Of a stretch of 64,000 nt of DNA, positions 52,885 through 60,843 are shown one piece after another. The position numbers and the translations under genes are program-made. The stretch comes from Candidatus Babelota bacterium (GTDB lineage Bacteria > Babelota > Babeliae > Babelales > Vermiphilaceae): assembly GCA_029262575.1 (NCBI GenBank), contig JAJCZC010000037.1, forward strand, positions 31,866-95,865, written 5' to 3'. The notes under the pieces are model-generated. The model was not told the DNA's origin, did not search any database, and was given only the letters and a program-made list of their open reading frames with translations. Within the stretch, counting starts at the first letter, position 1, and each line of letters opens with the position of its first letter.

Positions 52885-52914
52885 AAAAGGCTCGACACGT
52901 GTCGGGCCTTTTTT
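52885..52914 (+). terminator. Terminator after outer-membrane family member D
   Basis: AAAAGGCTCGACAC (52885-52898) pairs with GTGTCGGGCCTTTT (52899-52912), with one G-U pair, followed by TT. Confidence 0.85.
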
Positions 52915-52927
52915 AGATTATCAAATG

Positions 52928-53068
52928 AATATCCTTCGACATGCTCAGGATGAGTTACATTATTTTTTTAGTTGTTAAGTAAGGCAGCCTGCAACAAAAA
53001 CTGAAATCCCTATTTAGTAAATATAGAACATAATCTGTATTTTCATCCTGAGCATGTCGAAGGATATT
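52928..53068. repeat. Pair of 26-bp inverted CCTTCGA...CTCAGG elements
   Basis: AATATCCTTCGACATGCTC (start of a 26-mer, 52928-52953) has a perfect inverted copy at 53043-53068. The 89 bases between them contain no gene. Such 'CCTTCGAC..GCTCAGGATGA' segments are widely dispersed short repeats in bacteria. They stand between members D and E of the outer-membrane family. Confidence 0.7.
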
Positions 53069-53130
53069 CCGATTAATTGATTTTACAAATCTCATTATAG
53101 TAAAGTGAGAGCAAACAAAAGGAGATCGTC

Positions 53131-54762
53131 ATGAACAGAAAAAAAACCCTTCGATACTTCGCTTCGCTCAACTCAGGGCGAGGCACCATATTACTCATTT
53201 TACTATTTTTAATTTCACCTATTTGCGCAGATGTTATGGATTTTCCATTACATGGCAAAACATTTATGCTCACACGTTCACAAAGTGTGAATGCTGCACG
53301 TGATTTAGCCGGCTGGCATTGGAACTTTCCCGAAATATGCTGTGGTAAAAAAAGTTGGTATTCATTCACGGTAACACCAGAATACATACATTCATTCAGA
53401 CCAGATGATATTGCCGAATATTTTTTTGGTAATCCATGTTTGCAAATTTCGGGTAGCAAAGTTACTGATCGAGGACAAAATGATATTCTTGCCGATTATT
53501 TTGGTTTAGGACAAACATATAGCAGTACCGTTAAACTCATTCCAAGTTTGCGTAATGCTTTAGCCGATTTTCGTTTTCATGCAGGATATGGCCGATGGTA
53601 TTTCCATGCGCACGCACCAATTGTGTGGGCAAAAAATGAAATTTTAATTGAAGAATGCATCGACAATCCAGGCACAAATATGCCATTTGAAGCATTATAT
53701 ATGGCGCCTGAAGCAGTGCAACCAGTGGTTTCTAGTTTTTGCCAAGCAGTTAGTCAGGGTGCAGTCTATGGTGAAGTCACTGAACCGTTATGTTTCGGTA
53801 AACTTGGTTGTCCAGATGCCACCACAAAATTATCCGAAATTCAAGCAGCAATAGGTTGGATATTTTTAGAACGCCCAAATGGCTGGATGAGCGTGAATAT
53901 TCGTGGTTCAATCCCAACCGGTACACGGCCAAACAGTGAATATTTATTCGAACCTATTGTTGGTAACGGCCACCACGGCGAATTGGGTGTTGGTTTTTAT
54001 GGCCAAGGTCTATTGTGGGAAAAAGATTGTAATAAATTTATCAGTGTTTGGCTTGAAGCAAATATTACCCATATGTTTGCTGATAAACAATGTCGAACAT
54101 TTGATCTTTTGCACAATTGTGATGATTGTTGTTGTGTTGTGACTCCTGAAGATGGTTTTGGCAGTCGCTATGTTTTAACTAAAGAATTCAATGGCAATGG
54201 CAACTATACTCAAAACACCGTACCATTAATTAACCACACCACCTTACTTGCTGATATTAGCGTTGACGTGCAACTTGATATTGCCATCATGTTTGCATTC
54301 GAATTTAAAGGCTGGGCATTTGATATTGGCTATGATGCCTGGGCACGTAGCCGAGAACGCATCAAACTACTTGAATGTTTGCCCGAAAATACACTTGGCC
54401 TAAAAGGCATACAAAATGTTGCACTAGCCATGGGCGGCCCTTCAGATATAACCCAAAGCATGGCAACCTTGCATGGAGACGAATTTACTGAACAAGCAGC
54501 AGTAGCTGATGCGAATTCACCGATATTTACCAACACACCACAAGTTGATCTCAATTCAGGTGCATCATCAAGAATGCTCACACACAAATTTTTCGGCAAC
54601 ATTAACTATGCATGGCACCGTTTTGAACCTTGTGCATGGCAACCGTTCTTGGGTATTGGTTTGGAAGTTGAATTTGAAGGACAACGTCCAAAAGATCTGC
54701 AACCGAATAAACTTGCCGTTTCACAATGGGGCGTTTGGCTAAAGACCGGCGTTGGATATTAA
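53131..54762 (+). CDS. Predicted outer-membrane beta-barrel protein, family member E of five
   Basis: The 543-residue protein is the shortest of the five. Its signal peptide (GTILLILLFLISPICADV) is pushed back by about 13 residues (TLRYFASLNSGRG) encoded by a repeat element. Family motifs are FMLTRSQSVNAARDLAGW, LADYFGLGQTYSS, HAHAPIVWAKNEILIEECIDN, SIPTGTRPNSEYLFEPIVGNGHHGELG, ANITHMFADKQCRTFDLL, TLGLKGIQNVALAMG and the C-terminal SQWGVWLKTGVGY. The order and spacing of motifs fit member A best. AAAGGAGATCGTC precedes the ATG. A three-gene set of related membrane proteins follows after 15 bases. Confidence 0.75.
   Translation: MNRKKTLRYFASLNSGRGTILLILLFLISPICADVMDFPLHGKTFMLTRSQSVNAARDLAGWHWNFPEICCGKKSWYSFTVTPEYIHSFRPDDIAEYFFGNPCLQISGSKVTDRGQNDILADYFGLGQTYSSTVKLIPSLRNALADFRFHAGYGRWYFHAHAPIVWAKNEILIEECIDNPGTNMPFEALYMAPEAVQPVVSSFCQAVSQGAVYGEVTEPLCFGKLGCPDATTKLSEIQAAIGWIFLERPNGWMSVNIRGSIPTGTRPNSEYLFEPIVGNGHHGELGVGFYGQGLLWEKDCNKFISVWLEANITHMFADKQCRTFDLLHNCDDCCCVVTPEDGFGSRYVLTKEFNGNGNYTQNTVPLINHTTLLADISVDVQLDIAIMFAFEFKGWAFDIGYDAWARSRERIKLLECLPENTLGLKGIQNVALAMGGPSDITQSMATLHGDEFTEQAAVADANSPIFTNTPQVDLNSGASSRMLTHKFFGNINYAWHRFEPCAWQPFLGIGLEVEFEGQRPKDLQPNKLAVSQWGVWLKTGVGY
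53147..53182. repeat. CCTTCGA...CTCAGG-type element inside the signal-peptide region of member E
   Basis: CCCTTCGATACTTCGCTTCG starts a 36-base segment that ends CTCAACTCAGGGCGAG. It shares the CCTTCGA...CTCAGG core with the inverted pair 80-200 bases upstream. CCCT/AGGG forms a stem. It is translated in frame as TLRYFASLNSGRG, before the hydrophobic core of the signal peptide. Confidence 0.55.
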
Positions 54763-54777
54763 GAAGGATCAAATCAG

Positions 54778-55470
54778 ATGATACAAAAAACTAAATGGAC
54801 CAATATCATAACAACCCTTTTCATTTTATATGCTCCATATTATTTATACCAATATAGAGGAAAACGGGTTCCTGAAAGATCCGGTTCATTCATAGCCATC
54901 ACATTTCTTTTAGCATTGCCATATTTTATCTTTAATGTTCTGCACTATATTTTGCTACAACGATTCCTAGGCGCAACATTTCCTTATGAAAAACTAAGAC
55001 TAAAACACACCAAAAAAATTGAAAGAACTGCTCGGTGGTTAGGCACTGACTTCGCCCCCGATTGGATAAAACATCAATATGCATTTGTATTATCGACGTT
55101 TTGCCTTTTGATAACCATAGTCGTTAGATTACTCATACCAAGGATAACCCCACACCTTTCTAAAGAAATACTAACCATTATAGAACAAATTTTAGAGCAA
55201 CTCGGAATCGATCTCGCACACCCTGCAATATCCTACTTTATTTTCTTTTTTGCGCTTTACTCATTAATTCTCACAATCCTATTAACACTCTTTTCTCGGC
55301 AAATACTCAACAAACCAATCATGCAAACTATAACCGCAAACTTTTCTGCTAGCATTATATCGTTTGCCGTCATCTGCATATATTTCATAACCTTAGCTAC
55401 TTTTTCATCATACGAGATCTTTAGATCCGTAGATACGCACAACCTCGCATACGGTGAAACTGTAAACTAA
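54778..55470 (+). CDS. Membrane protein of a three-gene paralogous set, copy 1
   Basis: The 230-residue protein has four hydrophobic segments (about residues 10-25, 38-58, 100-122 and 148-170, with a last one near 200). The set is marked by a loop motif after helix 2: VLHYILLQRFLGATFPYEKLRLKHTKKIERT. The later segment 'LFSRQILNKPIMQTITANFSASIISFAVICIY' also has counterparts in copies 2 and 3. AAGGATCAAATCAG precedes the ATG, 15 bases after member E, so co-transcription with an outer-membrane gene is likely. No named family is recognised. Confidence 0.65.
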   Translation: MIQKTKWTNIITTLFILYAPYYLYQYRGKRVPERSGSFIAITFLLALPYFIFNVLHYILLQRFLGATFPYEKLRLKHTKKIERTARWLGTDFAPDWIKHQYAFVLSTFCLLITIVVRLLIPRITPHLSKEILTIIEQILEQLGIDLAHPAISYFIFFFALYSLILTILLTLFSRQILNKPIMQTITANFSASIISFAVICIYFITLATFSSYEIFRSVDTHNLAYGETVN

Positions 55471-55506
55471 ACGTATATTTATTTTTTAAAGGAAAGAGAT
55501 CGTCAA

Positions 55507-56082
55507 ATGGATATTAAATTAATCGCTCTATCTACGGGATTTTTCACTTTACTCCTGCTAGGCTTACTACTCTTTATAGCAATTCACTATATTTCACTAC
55601 AAAAATTACTAAAGGCTAAATTCCCTTTTGAGCATTTCAGATTAAAACATCTAGAATGGCTAAAATCACATAACCCTAAAAACTTCGCTAAACTCTCTTC
55701 CCACTATAATATTTCTGATTTCAGAAAGCACACTTCTGGCATCGTATATAACAAGGCATTGTTTTCAGGCCTTATACTTTTTGGTATCTTAAGTTTACTC
55801 GAACACTTCATAAAATTTCTTGGAATAGCGCCAAAAAAAACCTTTTTCTATTACTCTGTAGACATCTCCTTGATCAGCTATTTCCAACAAATTTTCTTAT
55901 TCCAGCTGCTTATATTCACTTGCACCCTAACCGCCATGCTACTCATTTTTTCACAAAAATATTTTGACAAACCGTTAAAAGAAACGGCCAAAGCTTCTAT
56001 TATTGCAGGAATTGTATCTTTTTCTGTTGCGGCATTATACATATACCTACTTTTCAAAGCTTTGGAACATTTTATTAAGTAA
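55507..56082 (+). CDS. Membrane protein of a three-gene paralogous set, copy 2
   Basis: The 191-residue protein starts MDIKLIALSTGFFTLLLLGLLLF and has the set's motif IHYISLQKLLKAKFPFEHFRLKHLEWLKSHN followed by two or three helices and LIFSQKYFDKPLKETAKASIIAGIVSFSVAALYIYLL. It lacks the first helix of copies 1 and 3. AAAGGAAAGAGATCGTCAA precedes the ATG; AGAGATCGTC also occurs before member E as GGAGATCGTC. The function is unknown. Confidence 0.65.
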   Translation: MDIKLIALSTGFFTLLLLGLLLFIAIHYISLQKLLKAKFPFEHFRLKHLEWLKSHNPKNFAKLSSHYNISDFRKHTSGIVYNKALFSGLILFGILSLLEHFIKFLGIAPKKTFFYYSVDISLISYFQQIFLFQLLIFTCTLTAMLLIFSQKYFDKPLKETAKASIIAGIVSFSVAALYIYLLFKALEHFIK

Positions 56083-56103
56083 CCAATATAAAAGGAAAAA
56101 CTA

Positions 56104-56766
56104 GTGAAAAACATTAACTGGAGATTTATTCTCATCAATCTGCTCGCAGGAGGCTTACTTGTCTGGACATTGCTAAGGAACAATAAGCTTGGAGGATTTT
56201 ATAAAATTGCACTTGGTATTCTTCTGCCTATAACTATCTACGGCATTGTTCACTATCTCGTTTTACGCAAAATGCTCAACATGCCATTTCCCTTTGAGCC
56301 ATTACGCAAAAAACATCTTGAACGCATAAAGATAGCTCGAAAAATATCCAATTGGACCTATAAAGATCAAGAGTGGCCAAATTGGGCAAAGCATAACTAT
56401 GCTGGCACTCCTTATGTTTTTGCTTTTGCAATAGCCATTTTGTCTTGGCTTGTATTGGTTCTGGGAGGTTTAGCTATCAATGCTTATACACCCTTCGATC
56501 TAAAAACAATTTTTGATCCACGTAGCATACCAAAAGCGCAGTCAATCTTCGGCTATTTCATTTTTTTGGTTGGTTGGTATACATTGGTCCTGACAAGTAT
56601 GCTACTTTGGTTTTCTCAAGCTATATTTGATAAACCGCGATCGGCCGCAAAAAAAGCAATTATTCTTGCTGGATTAGCAGCATTTGCAGCAGTAGCACTT
56701 TATATTATTATGATGTTTCAAATCGCGTCAACTGAAACTTTAGAAGCCATAGCTAAAACACTTTGA
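56104..56766 (+). CDS. Membrane protein of a three-gene paralogous set, copy 3
   Basis: The 220-residue protein has the motif IVHYLVLRKMLNMPFPFEPLRKKHLERIKIARK and the tail LLWFSQAIFDKPRSAAKKAIILAGLAAFAAVALYIIMMF. Between helix 2 and 3 it shares a 'DW/NWAKH(Q/N)YA' segment with copy 1 (EWPNWAKHNYAG; DFAPDWIKHQYAF). The start is GTG with AAAGGAAAAACTA upstream. It is the last gene of the plus-strand surface locus; a bidirectional terminator follows. Confidence 0.65.
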   Translation: MKNINWRFILINLLAGGLLVWTLLRNNKLGGFYKIALGILLPITIYGIVHYLVLRKMLNMPFPFEPLRKKHLERIKIARKISNWTYKDQEWPNWAKHNYAGTPYVFAFAIAILSWLVLVLGGLAINAYTPFDLKTIFDPRSIPKAQSIFGYFIFLVGWYTLVLTSMLLWFSQAIFDKPRSAAKKAIILAGLAAFAAVALYIIMMFQIASTETLEAIAKTL

Positions 56767-56776
56767 ACATATTAAC

Positions 56777-56884
56777 TTTGCCATTAAACACAAAAAAGCA
56801 CCTTTTTATAGGTGCTTTTTAAACTTCCAAAATCATTATAAAAACGATTATTTTTTGCGGCGCTCATGCACGTAGGCAATAACT
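56777..56884. repeat. Direct repeat copy A: duplicate of the acpP 3' end plus terminator
   Basis: About 106 bases match 58054-58158 with a few changes: TTTGCCATTAAA, the AAAAAAGCACCT...AGGTGCTTTTT hairpin, AAAATCAT, and ACGATTATTTTTTGCGGCGC and the bases after it. On the minus strand the end reads VIAYVHERRKK-stop, the last residues of AcpP, so this is a detached fossil of that gene. The hairpin (56792-56819) acts as terminator for the membrane-protein set and for fic. Confidence 0.85.
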
Positions 56885-56905
56885 AAACAATTTGAGAAAG
56901 ATCGA

Positions 56906-57982
56906 TTATAACAACTTTCTAAACATCTGCCCCAGAGCATAAGTTCTTAATTTTTTTGAAGGATTCACAATTACCAAAAATCCATCATCTACCCATTGTT
57001 TGCACAAATGGCGAGCCGTACGAGACTTGATATTGAAAAAATCTTCGACATCTTTTGCACTAATCTCTGATTCATGCACAAACAAAGTTAACAACGCTCG
57101 TTTTCGAGCATCTAAATGACGCATCTCTTTTGCCATATCTTTGTTGCGATTAAGATTACCCAAGGCCCTTCGTTTTACACTTTCAAAACTCTTGAGCATA
57201 CTTCTGCAAAAATATTCAACCCAAAGAGTAATATCCGATTTTGCACGCCCCATATAATAGTTATGCGATGGCCCGACATCTAATACACGATAGTAAGACG
57301 GTAAATCTTTGGCATAATATTCTTCTAAACAATAGATCCCTTTAAGATCGTAACCTCCTTGATGCAAAATGAGTGTTGCGAGTAACCGCGCAGTACGTCC
57401 GTTTCCATCATAATATGGATGAATCGTCACAAATTGATAATGAGCAATTCCTGCAATCAATGGCACTGGAATATCATGTTCTGGAGCATCATTGATCCAA
57501 TTAACCAATTCTTGCATTAATGGCAAAACATCCTGAGCCTCAGGAGGCAAAAATACAATATTGCCAGTCACACCATCTTTAATAACATTTTGGCCATCTC
57601 GATATGGCGTAATTTTAATGCGTTTTTTTCCACCATTCATAACTATTGCATGTAACTTTTGAATATCTTTTTGCGTCAATGTTTTATTTTTAGCCAAAAG
57701 ATCTACTTCATCAAGAGCTGCACAATAACCCAAAACTTCATTCTCATCCCGCTTTCGACCAACAGTGCCACCTTCTTTGATAAGCTCTTTTACCTGGTGC
57801 AAGGTAAGCCTGTTTCCTTCAATCTTGGTTGAATAATGAATAGTGCTCATACGCGCAGTTGCACGTAGATGTGCAAGCATCGTTGGTGTTATTGGCGCCA
57901 AATCAATGTCCTGCTTTAGCTCAGAAATCTGCATGAGCAATTTGGCTATTAATGGCGTAATCGAATATACGGGATCAAACAT
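56906..57982 (-). CDS. Fic-domain protein with autoinhibitory motif and C-terminal winged helix
   Basis: Fic proteins transfer AMP or other groups to protein hydroxyls. The 358-residue protein has the class II inhibitory motif STKIEGNRLT (SxxxEG, about residue 53), the catalytic loop IHPYYDGNGRTARLLATLIL (HPxxDGNGRxxR, about residue 192) with all key residues, and a C-terminal winged helix (EISAKDVEDFFNIKSRTARHLCKQWVDDGFLV). It resembles the widespread Fic/DOC-N proteins of the SoFic type. Direct repeats of the acpP 3' end stand on both sides, so it is probably an insertion. AAAAAGGATTCGTT precedes the ATG. Confidence 0.92.
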   Translation of the reverse strand: MFDPVYSITPLIAKLLMQISELKQDIDLAPITPTMLAHLRATARMSTIHYSTKIEGNRLTLHQVKELIKEGGTVGRKRDENEVLGYCAALDEVDLLAKNKTLTQKDIQKLHAIVMNGGKKRIKITPYRDGQNVIKDGVTGNIVFLPPEAQDVLPLMQELVNWINDAPEHDIPVPLIAGIAHYQFVTIHPYYDGNGRTARLLATLILHQGGYDLKGIYCLEEYYAKDLPSYYRVLDVGPSHNYYMGRAKSDITLWVEYFCRSMLKSFESVKRRALGNLNRNKDMAKEMRHLDARKRALLTLFVHESEISAKDVEDFFNIKSRTARHLCKQWVDDGFLVIVNPSKKLRTYALGQMFRKLL

Positions 57983-58053
57983 AACGAATCCTTTTTATCT
58001 TATGTAGCCATTGTACCATAATTACACAAATATTGCCATTAAATTGCCGTTAT

Positions 58054-58158
58054 TTTGCCATTAAAACAAAAAAGCACCTATAAAAAGGTGCTTTTCAAAC
58101 TTTCAAAATCATCAAAAACGATTATTTTTTGCGGCGCTCATGCACGTAGGCAACAACT
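58054..58158. repeat. Direct repeat copy B: acpP 3' end and its terminator
   Basis: This is the in-place copy that contains the last 12 codons of acpP and its terminator (AAGCACCT-ATAAA-AGGTGCTT, 58073-58094). Copy A lies 1.2 kb away beyond fic. The near identity of the two copies suggests an insertion event not very old compared with the rest of the window. Confidence 0.85.
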
Positions 58159-58370
58159 TCGCCTATATTTTCAAATTTTTCTGCATCATCATCATTGATC
58201 TCAAGGCCAAACGCATCTTCAAACTTCATAACCAATTCAACCAAATCAAGTGAATCGGCACCAAGATCTTGCAATGTTGAGGATTCTTTAACATCGTCGA
58301 CAGGAATATTTAATTTTTCTGCAACAAGTTGTGCAACTTTGCTGAATGTATCAGTACGTTCAAAACTCAT
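58122..58370 (-). CDS. acpP: Acyl carrier protein
   Basis: The 82-residue acidic protein has the phosphopantetheine site DLGADSLDLVELVMKFEDAF with the Ser of DSL at about residue 41, and GLEINDDDAEKFENIGEVVAYV after it. It carries growing acyl chains for fatty-acid and lipid A synthesis. The basic C-terminal HERRKK is longer than in E. coli. It begins 3 bases after the stop of fabD, so they form a unit. Terminator copy B follows. Confidence 0.96.
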   Translation of the reverse strand: MSFERTDTFSKVAQLVAEKLNIPVDDVKESSTLQDLGADSLDLVELVMKFEDAFGLEINDDDAEKFENIGEVVAYVHERRKK

Positions 58371-58372
58371 AT

Positions 58373-59353
58373 TTATAATCCTACGTTTTGTTCTTTTTGC
58401 TCAACCGGTTGTGGCTCAATCGGTTGTTCTTGTTCTTCAATATAATTTTTAAGCTCTTGGACATCAGCTAACTTTTGTATCGCCATGATCTTTTTGTTTG
58501 GGTATAGCTGTTTTGCCATATCAACCAACATAGTACCTGGCCCAACTGAAAGCAAGAGATCACACGTGTGCAATTCTTGTAATGATGAAACCCAATTTAG
58601 TGGTTTTGCCGATTGATGCATTGCCTCATGTTTAAGCGAAATACCTGATTGCATTGCTTGCGAATTAATATTTGAAATCACAGGCACATCAATATCTTTA
58701 AAATCAACCTTTTCGAGATACATTTTAAACTGCTCAATTGCTGGTTCCATAACTGCAGTGTGTATACCAAATTCAACTGGAATTTCTTCAATCTTTACAC
58801 CAGTCAATGTTTTTGCATGTTGCATGCAAGCATAAACAGGATTCATCGGACCAGAAATAATATGTTGATTCGGCATTTCATAAACCGCAATGGCAACTTC
58901 ATCTTGAGCAATCTGTTTAATTAAAAGTTCCAACTCTTGCGTTGAACAACCTTTAATACGAATCATTGCCAGTTCTTTTTTTTCAAGCGTTTCTTGAGCG
59001 AACTTGGTAAATTTACTCAAAATATATAGGCCATCGGCAAAAGTTAAACCTTTTGCTGCATGCATAGCTGCAAATTGGCCAACATTATAACCTGTCACCA
59101 CATTAGGCACAATACCCTTTTCGGCTAAAACAGCCGAAAGCGATGAACTAACCAAAAACAATGAAGTATAAGCGTTGTGCATTTTTGAAAGTTCAACATC
59201 TGAAGATGCAAAACATAATTTGATAAAGTTGGTATCAAGGCAATGAGACGCTTGTTCAAAATATTCTTGCATGATGCGAGATTCATCATAAACATCTTTT
59301 GCCATACCAACAAATTGGCTACCATAGCCAGGAAAAATCATCCCTATTTTCAT
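58373..59353 (-). CDS. FabD-like malonyl-CoA:ACP transacylase with altered catalytic residues
   Basis: The 326-residue protein has the FabD fold: MIFPGYGSQFVGMAKD, AYTSLFLVSSSLSAVL, VVTGYNVGQFAAMHAA, IPVEFGIHTAVMEPA (active-site His, residue 198) and VPVISNINSQAM. The nucleophile motif GHSLGE is GYNVGQ, so the catalytic Ser is Asn (residue 90). The GQGSQ Gln is Tyr, and the Arg that holds the malonyl carboxylate is not found in its usual place (LEKKELAMIRI). Normal transacylation is therefore doubtful. It is directly upstream of acpP, as expected for a functional fabD. It may act on another acyl group, or only bind ACP. Confidence 0.8.
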   Translation of the reverse strand: MKIGMIFPGYGSQFVGMAKDVYDESRIMQEYFEQASHCLDTNFIKLCFASSDVELSKMHNAYTSLFLVSSSLSAVLAEKGIVPNVVTGYNVGQFAAMHAAKGLTFADGLYILSKFTKFAQETLEKKELAMIRIKGCSTQELELLIKQIAQDEVAIAVYEMPNQHIISGPMNPVYACMQHAKTLTGVKIEEIPVEFGIHTAVMEPAIEQFKMYLEKVDFKDIDVPVISNINSQAMQSGISLKHEAMHQSAKPLNWVSSLQELHTCDLLLSVGPGTMLVDMAKQLYPNKKIMAIQKLADVQELKNYIEEQEQPIEPQPVEQKEQNVGL

Positions 59354-59386
59354 AAAATTCCCTCACATTTTAAGTCATTTTATATA

Positions 59387-60814
59387 TCACGCACGTTTAT
59401 TTAAAAAAGAAACAAACTGTTTTAAACGTGTAAGTGATTTTTGTTTACCCAAGAGTGTTAATAACTCAAAAACACTTGGGCTTGAACTTCCCCCCACTAA
59501 TGCAATTCTAATCGGCTGTGCAATAGTACCTAACTTTTTGCCTTCCTTTTTTGTGTAACTGACTATCTCATTCTTTATTGAGGCAAGATCAAACGTCTCT
59601 ACATTCTCTAAAAGAGCTATGATATTGCTCAGATCATCTGCCGTAGATTCTTGCACCCATTTGTCGCAAGCTGCATCATCATAGATTGTTGGCGCAACAT
59701 GCACATCCATAATTGCTTGTGCAAGCTCGGCTACAGTTTTTGTACGTTCTTTATAAAGTTCAATAAAACTCAAAAGATCTTGATCAGATTTATCTAATGT
59801 TTGATCAAAATCCGGCTTTATTTCACGAATCATTTCAAGTAACAATGGGTTTTCAGCTTCACGCATATAAACACCATTGAGCCAATCAAGTTTTTCCGAA
59901 TCAAAAATAGCGCCTTTTTTGCCAACACTTTTAAAGCCAAAAAGCTCAATCAACTCATCGCGCGAAAACTTTTCTTGATCACCATGTGACCACCCAAGGC
60001 GCACTAAATAATTGAGCAATGCATCGGGCAAATATCCTTGCTCTTTATAATCCATAACCGAAGTTGCTGCATCACGTTTGCTGAGTCGATTACCACTTTT
60101 ACCCAAAATTAACGGCAAATGAGCAAAGATTGGTGGTTGTGCCTCAAGCGCCTCATATAATAAAATCTGTTTAGGCGTATTTGAAATATGATCTTCACCT
60201 CTAATAACATGCGTGATTCCCTGGTGCATATCATCGGCAACCACCACAAAGTTATACATTGGCCGACCATCAGGGCGTGCTAACACAAAATCATCAAGTT
60301 GCTCAACGTCAAAACAAACACGGCCACGAATAGCATCATCAAAACATATCTCTTTACGCTCAAGCGGTAACTTAAACCGAATAACATATGGTTTGTCTTG
60401 ATCTTGCAATTGGCCACGACAAACTTTAAACGCTTTTGCAAATTCGGCAGTACCGGTTTTTACTTTATGTAATTCAAGAAACTCGTCTTGCGTATAATAA
60501 TCCTTATACGCAAGACCTTTATCTAATAAACTTTGAATAAGTTTTACATGCTCGGCAAAACGATCCGATTGCATTACAATTGGCTCATCCGCTTTGATAT
60601 TGATCCAAGCAAGTGCATCAGCAATCGCATCGGTATATTCTTGTTTTGAACGCTCAATATCGGTGTCTTCAATGCGCACTAAAAAGGTACCCTTATTATG
60701 TCGCGCAAACAACCAATTGAATAACGCAGTTCTAAAACTGCCAATATGTAAGTAACCGGTTGGTGAAGGTGCAAATCGCACACGCACCATTTGTTTTTCC
60801 GTATTCATAAGCAC
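59387..60814 (-). CDS. gltX: Glutamyl-tRNA synthetase
   Basis: GltX charges tRNA-Glu. The 475-residue class I synthetase has VRFAPSPTGYLHIGSFRTALFN (HIGH as HIGS), RIEDTDIERSKQEY, FVVVADDMHQGITHVIRGEDHISNTPKQ and the KMSKS motif as NRLSKRD. GTG at 60814 is preferred because AAAGG lies about 9 bases upstream; the ATG two codons later is possible. Because tRNA-Gln is present and no GlnRS is seen in the window, the enzyme might also charge tRNA-Gln with later amidation; that is speculation. Confidence 0.96.
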   Translation of the reverse strand: MLMNTEKQMVRVRFAPSPTGYLHIGSFRTALFNWLFARHNKGTFLVRIEDTDIERSKQEYTDAIADALAWINIKADEPIVMQSDRFAEHVKLIQSLLDKGLAYKDYYTQDEFLELHKVKTGTAEFAKAFKVCRGQLQDQDKPYVIRFKLPLERKEICFDDAIRGRVCFDVEQLDDFVLARPDGRPMYNFVVVADDMHQGITHVIRGEDHISNTPKQILLYEALEAQPPIFAHLPLILGKSGNRLSKRDAATSVMDYKEQGYLPDALLNYLVRLGWSHGDQEKFSRDELIELFGFKSVGKKGAIFDSEKLDWLNGVYMREAENPLLLEMIREIKPDFDQTLDKSDQDLLSFIELYKERTKTVAELAQAIMDVHVAPTIYDDAACDKWVQESTADDLSNIIALLENVETFDLASIKNEIVSYTKKEGKKLGTIAQPIRIALVGGSSSPSVFELLTLLGKQKSLTRLKQFVSFLNKRA

Positions 60815-60843
60815 GCAATGCTACCTTTTACTTCTTAAAACTT

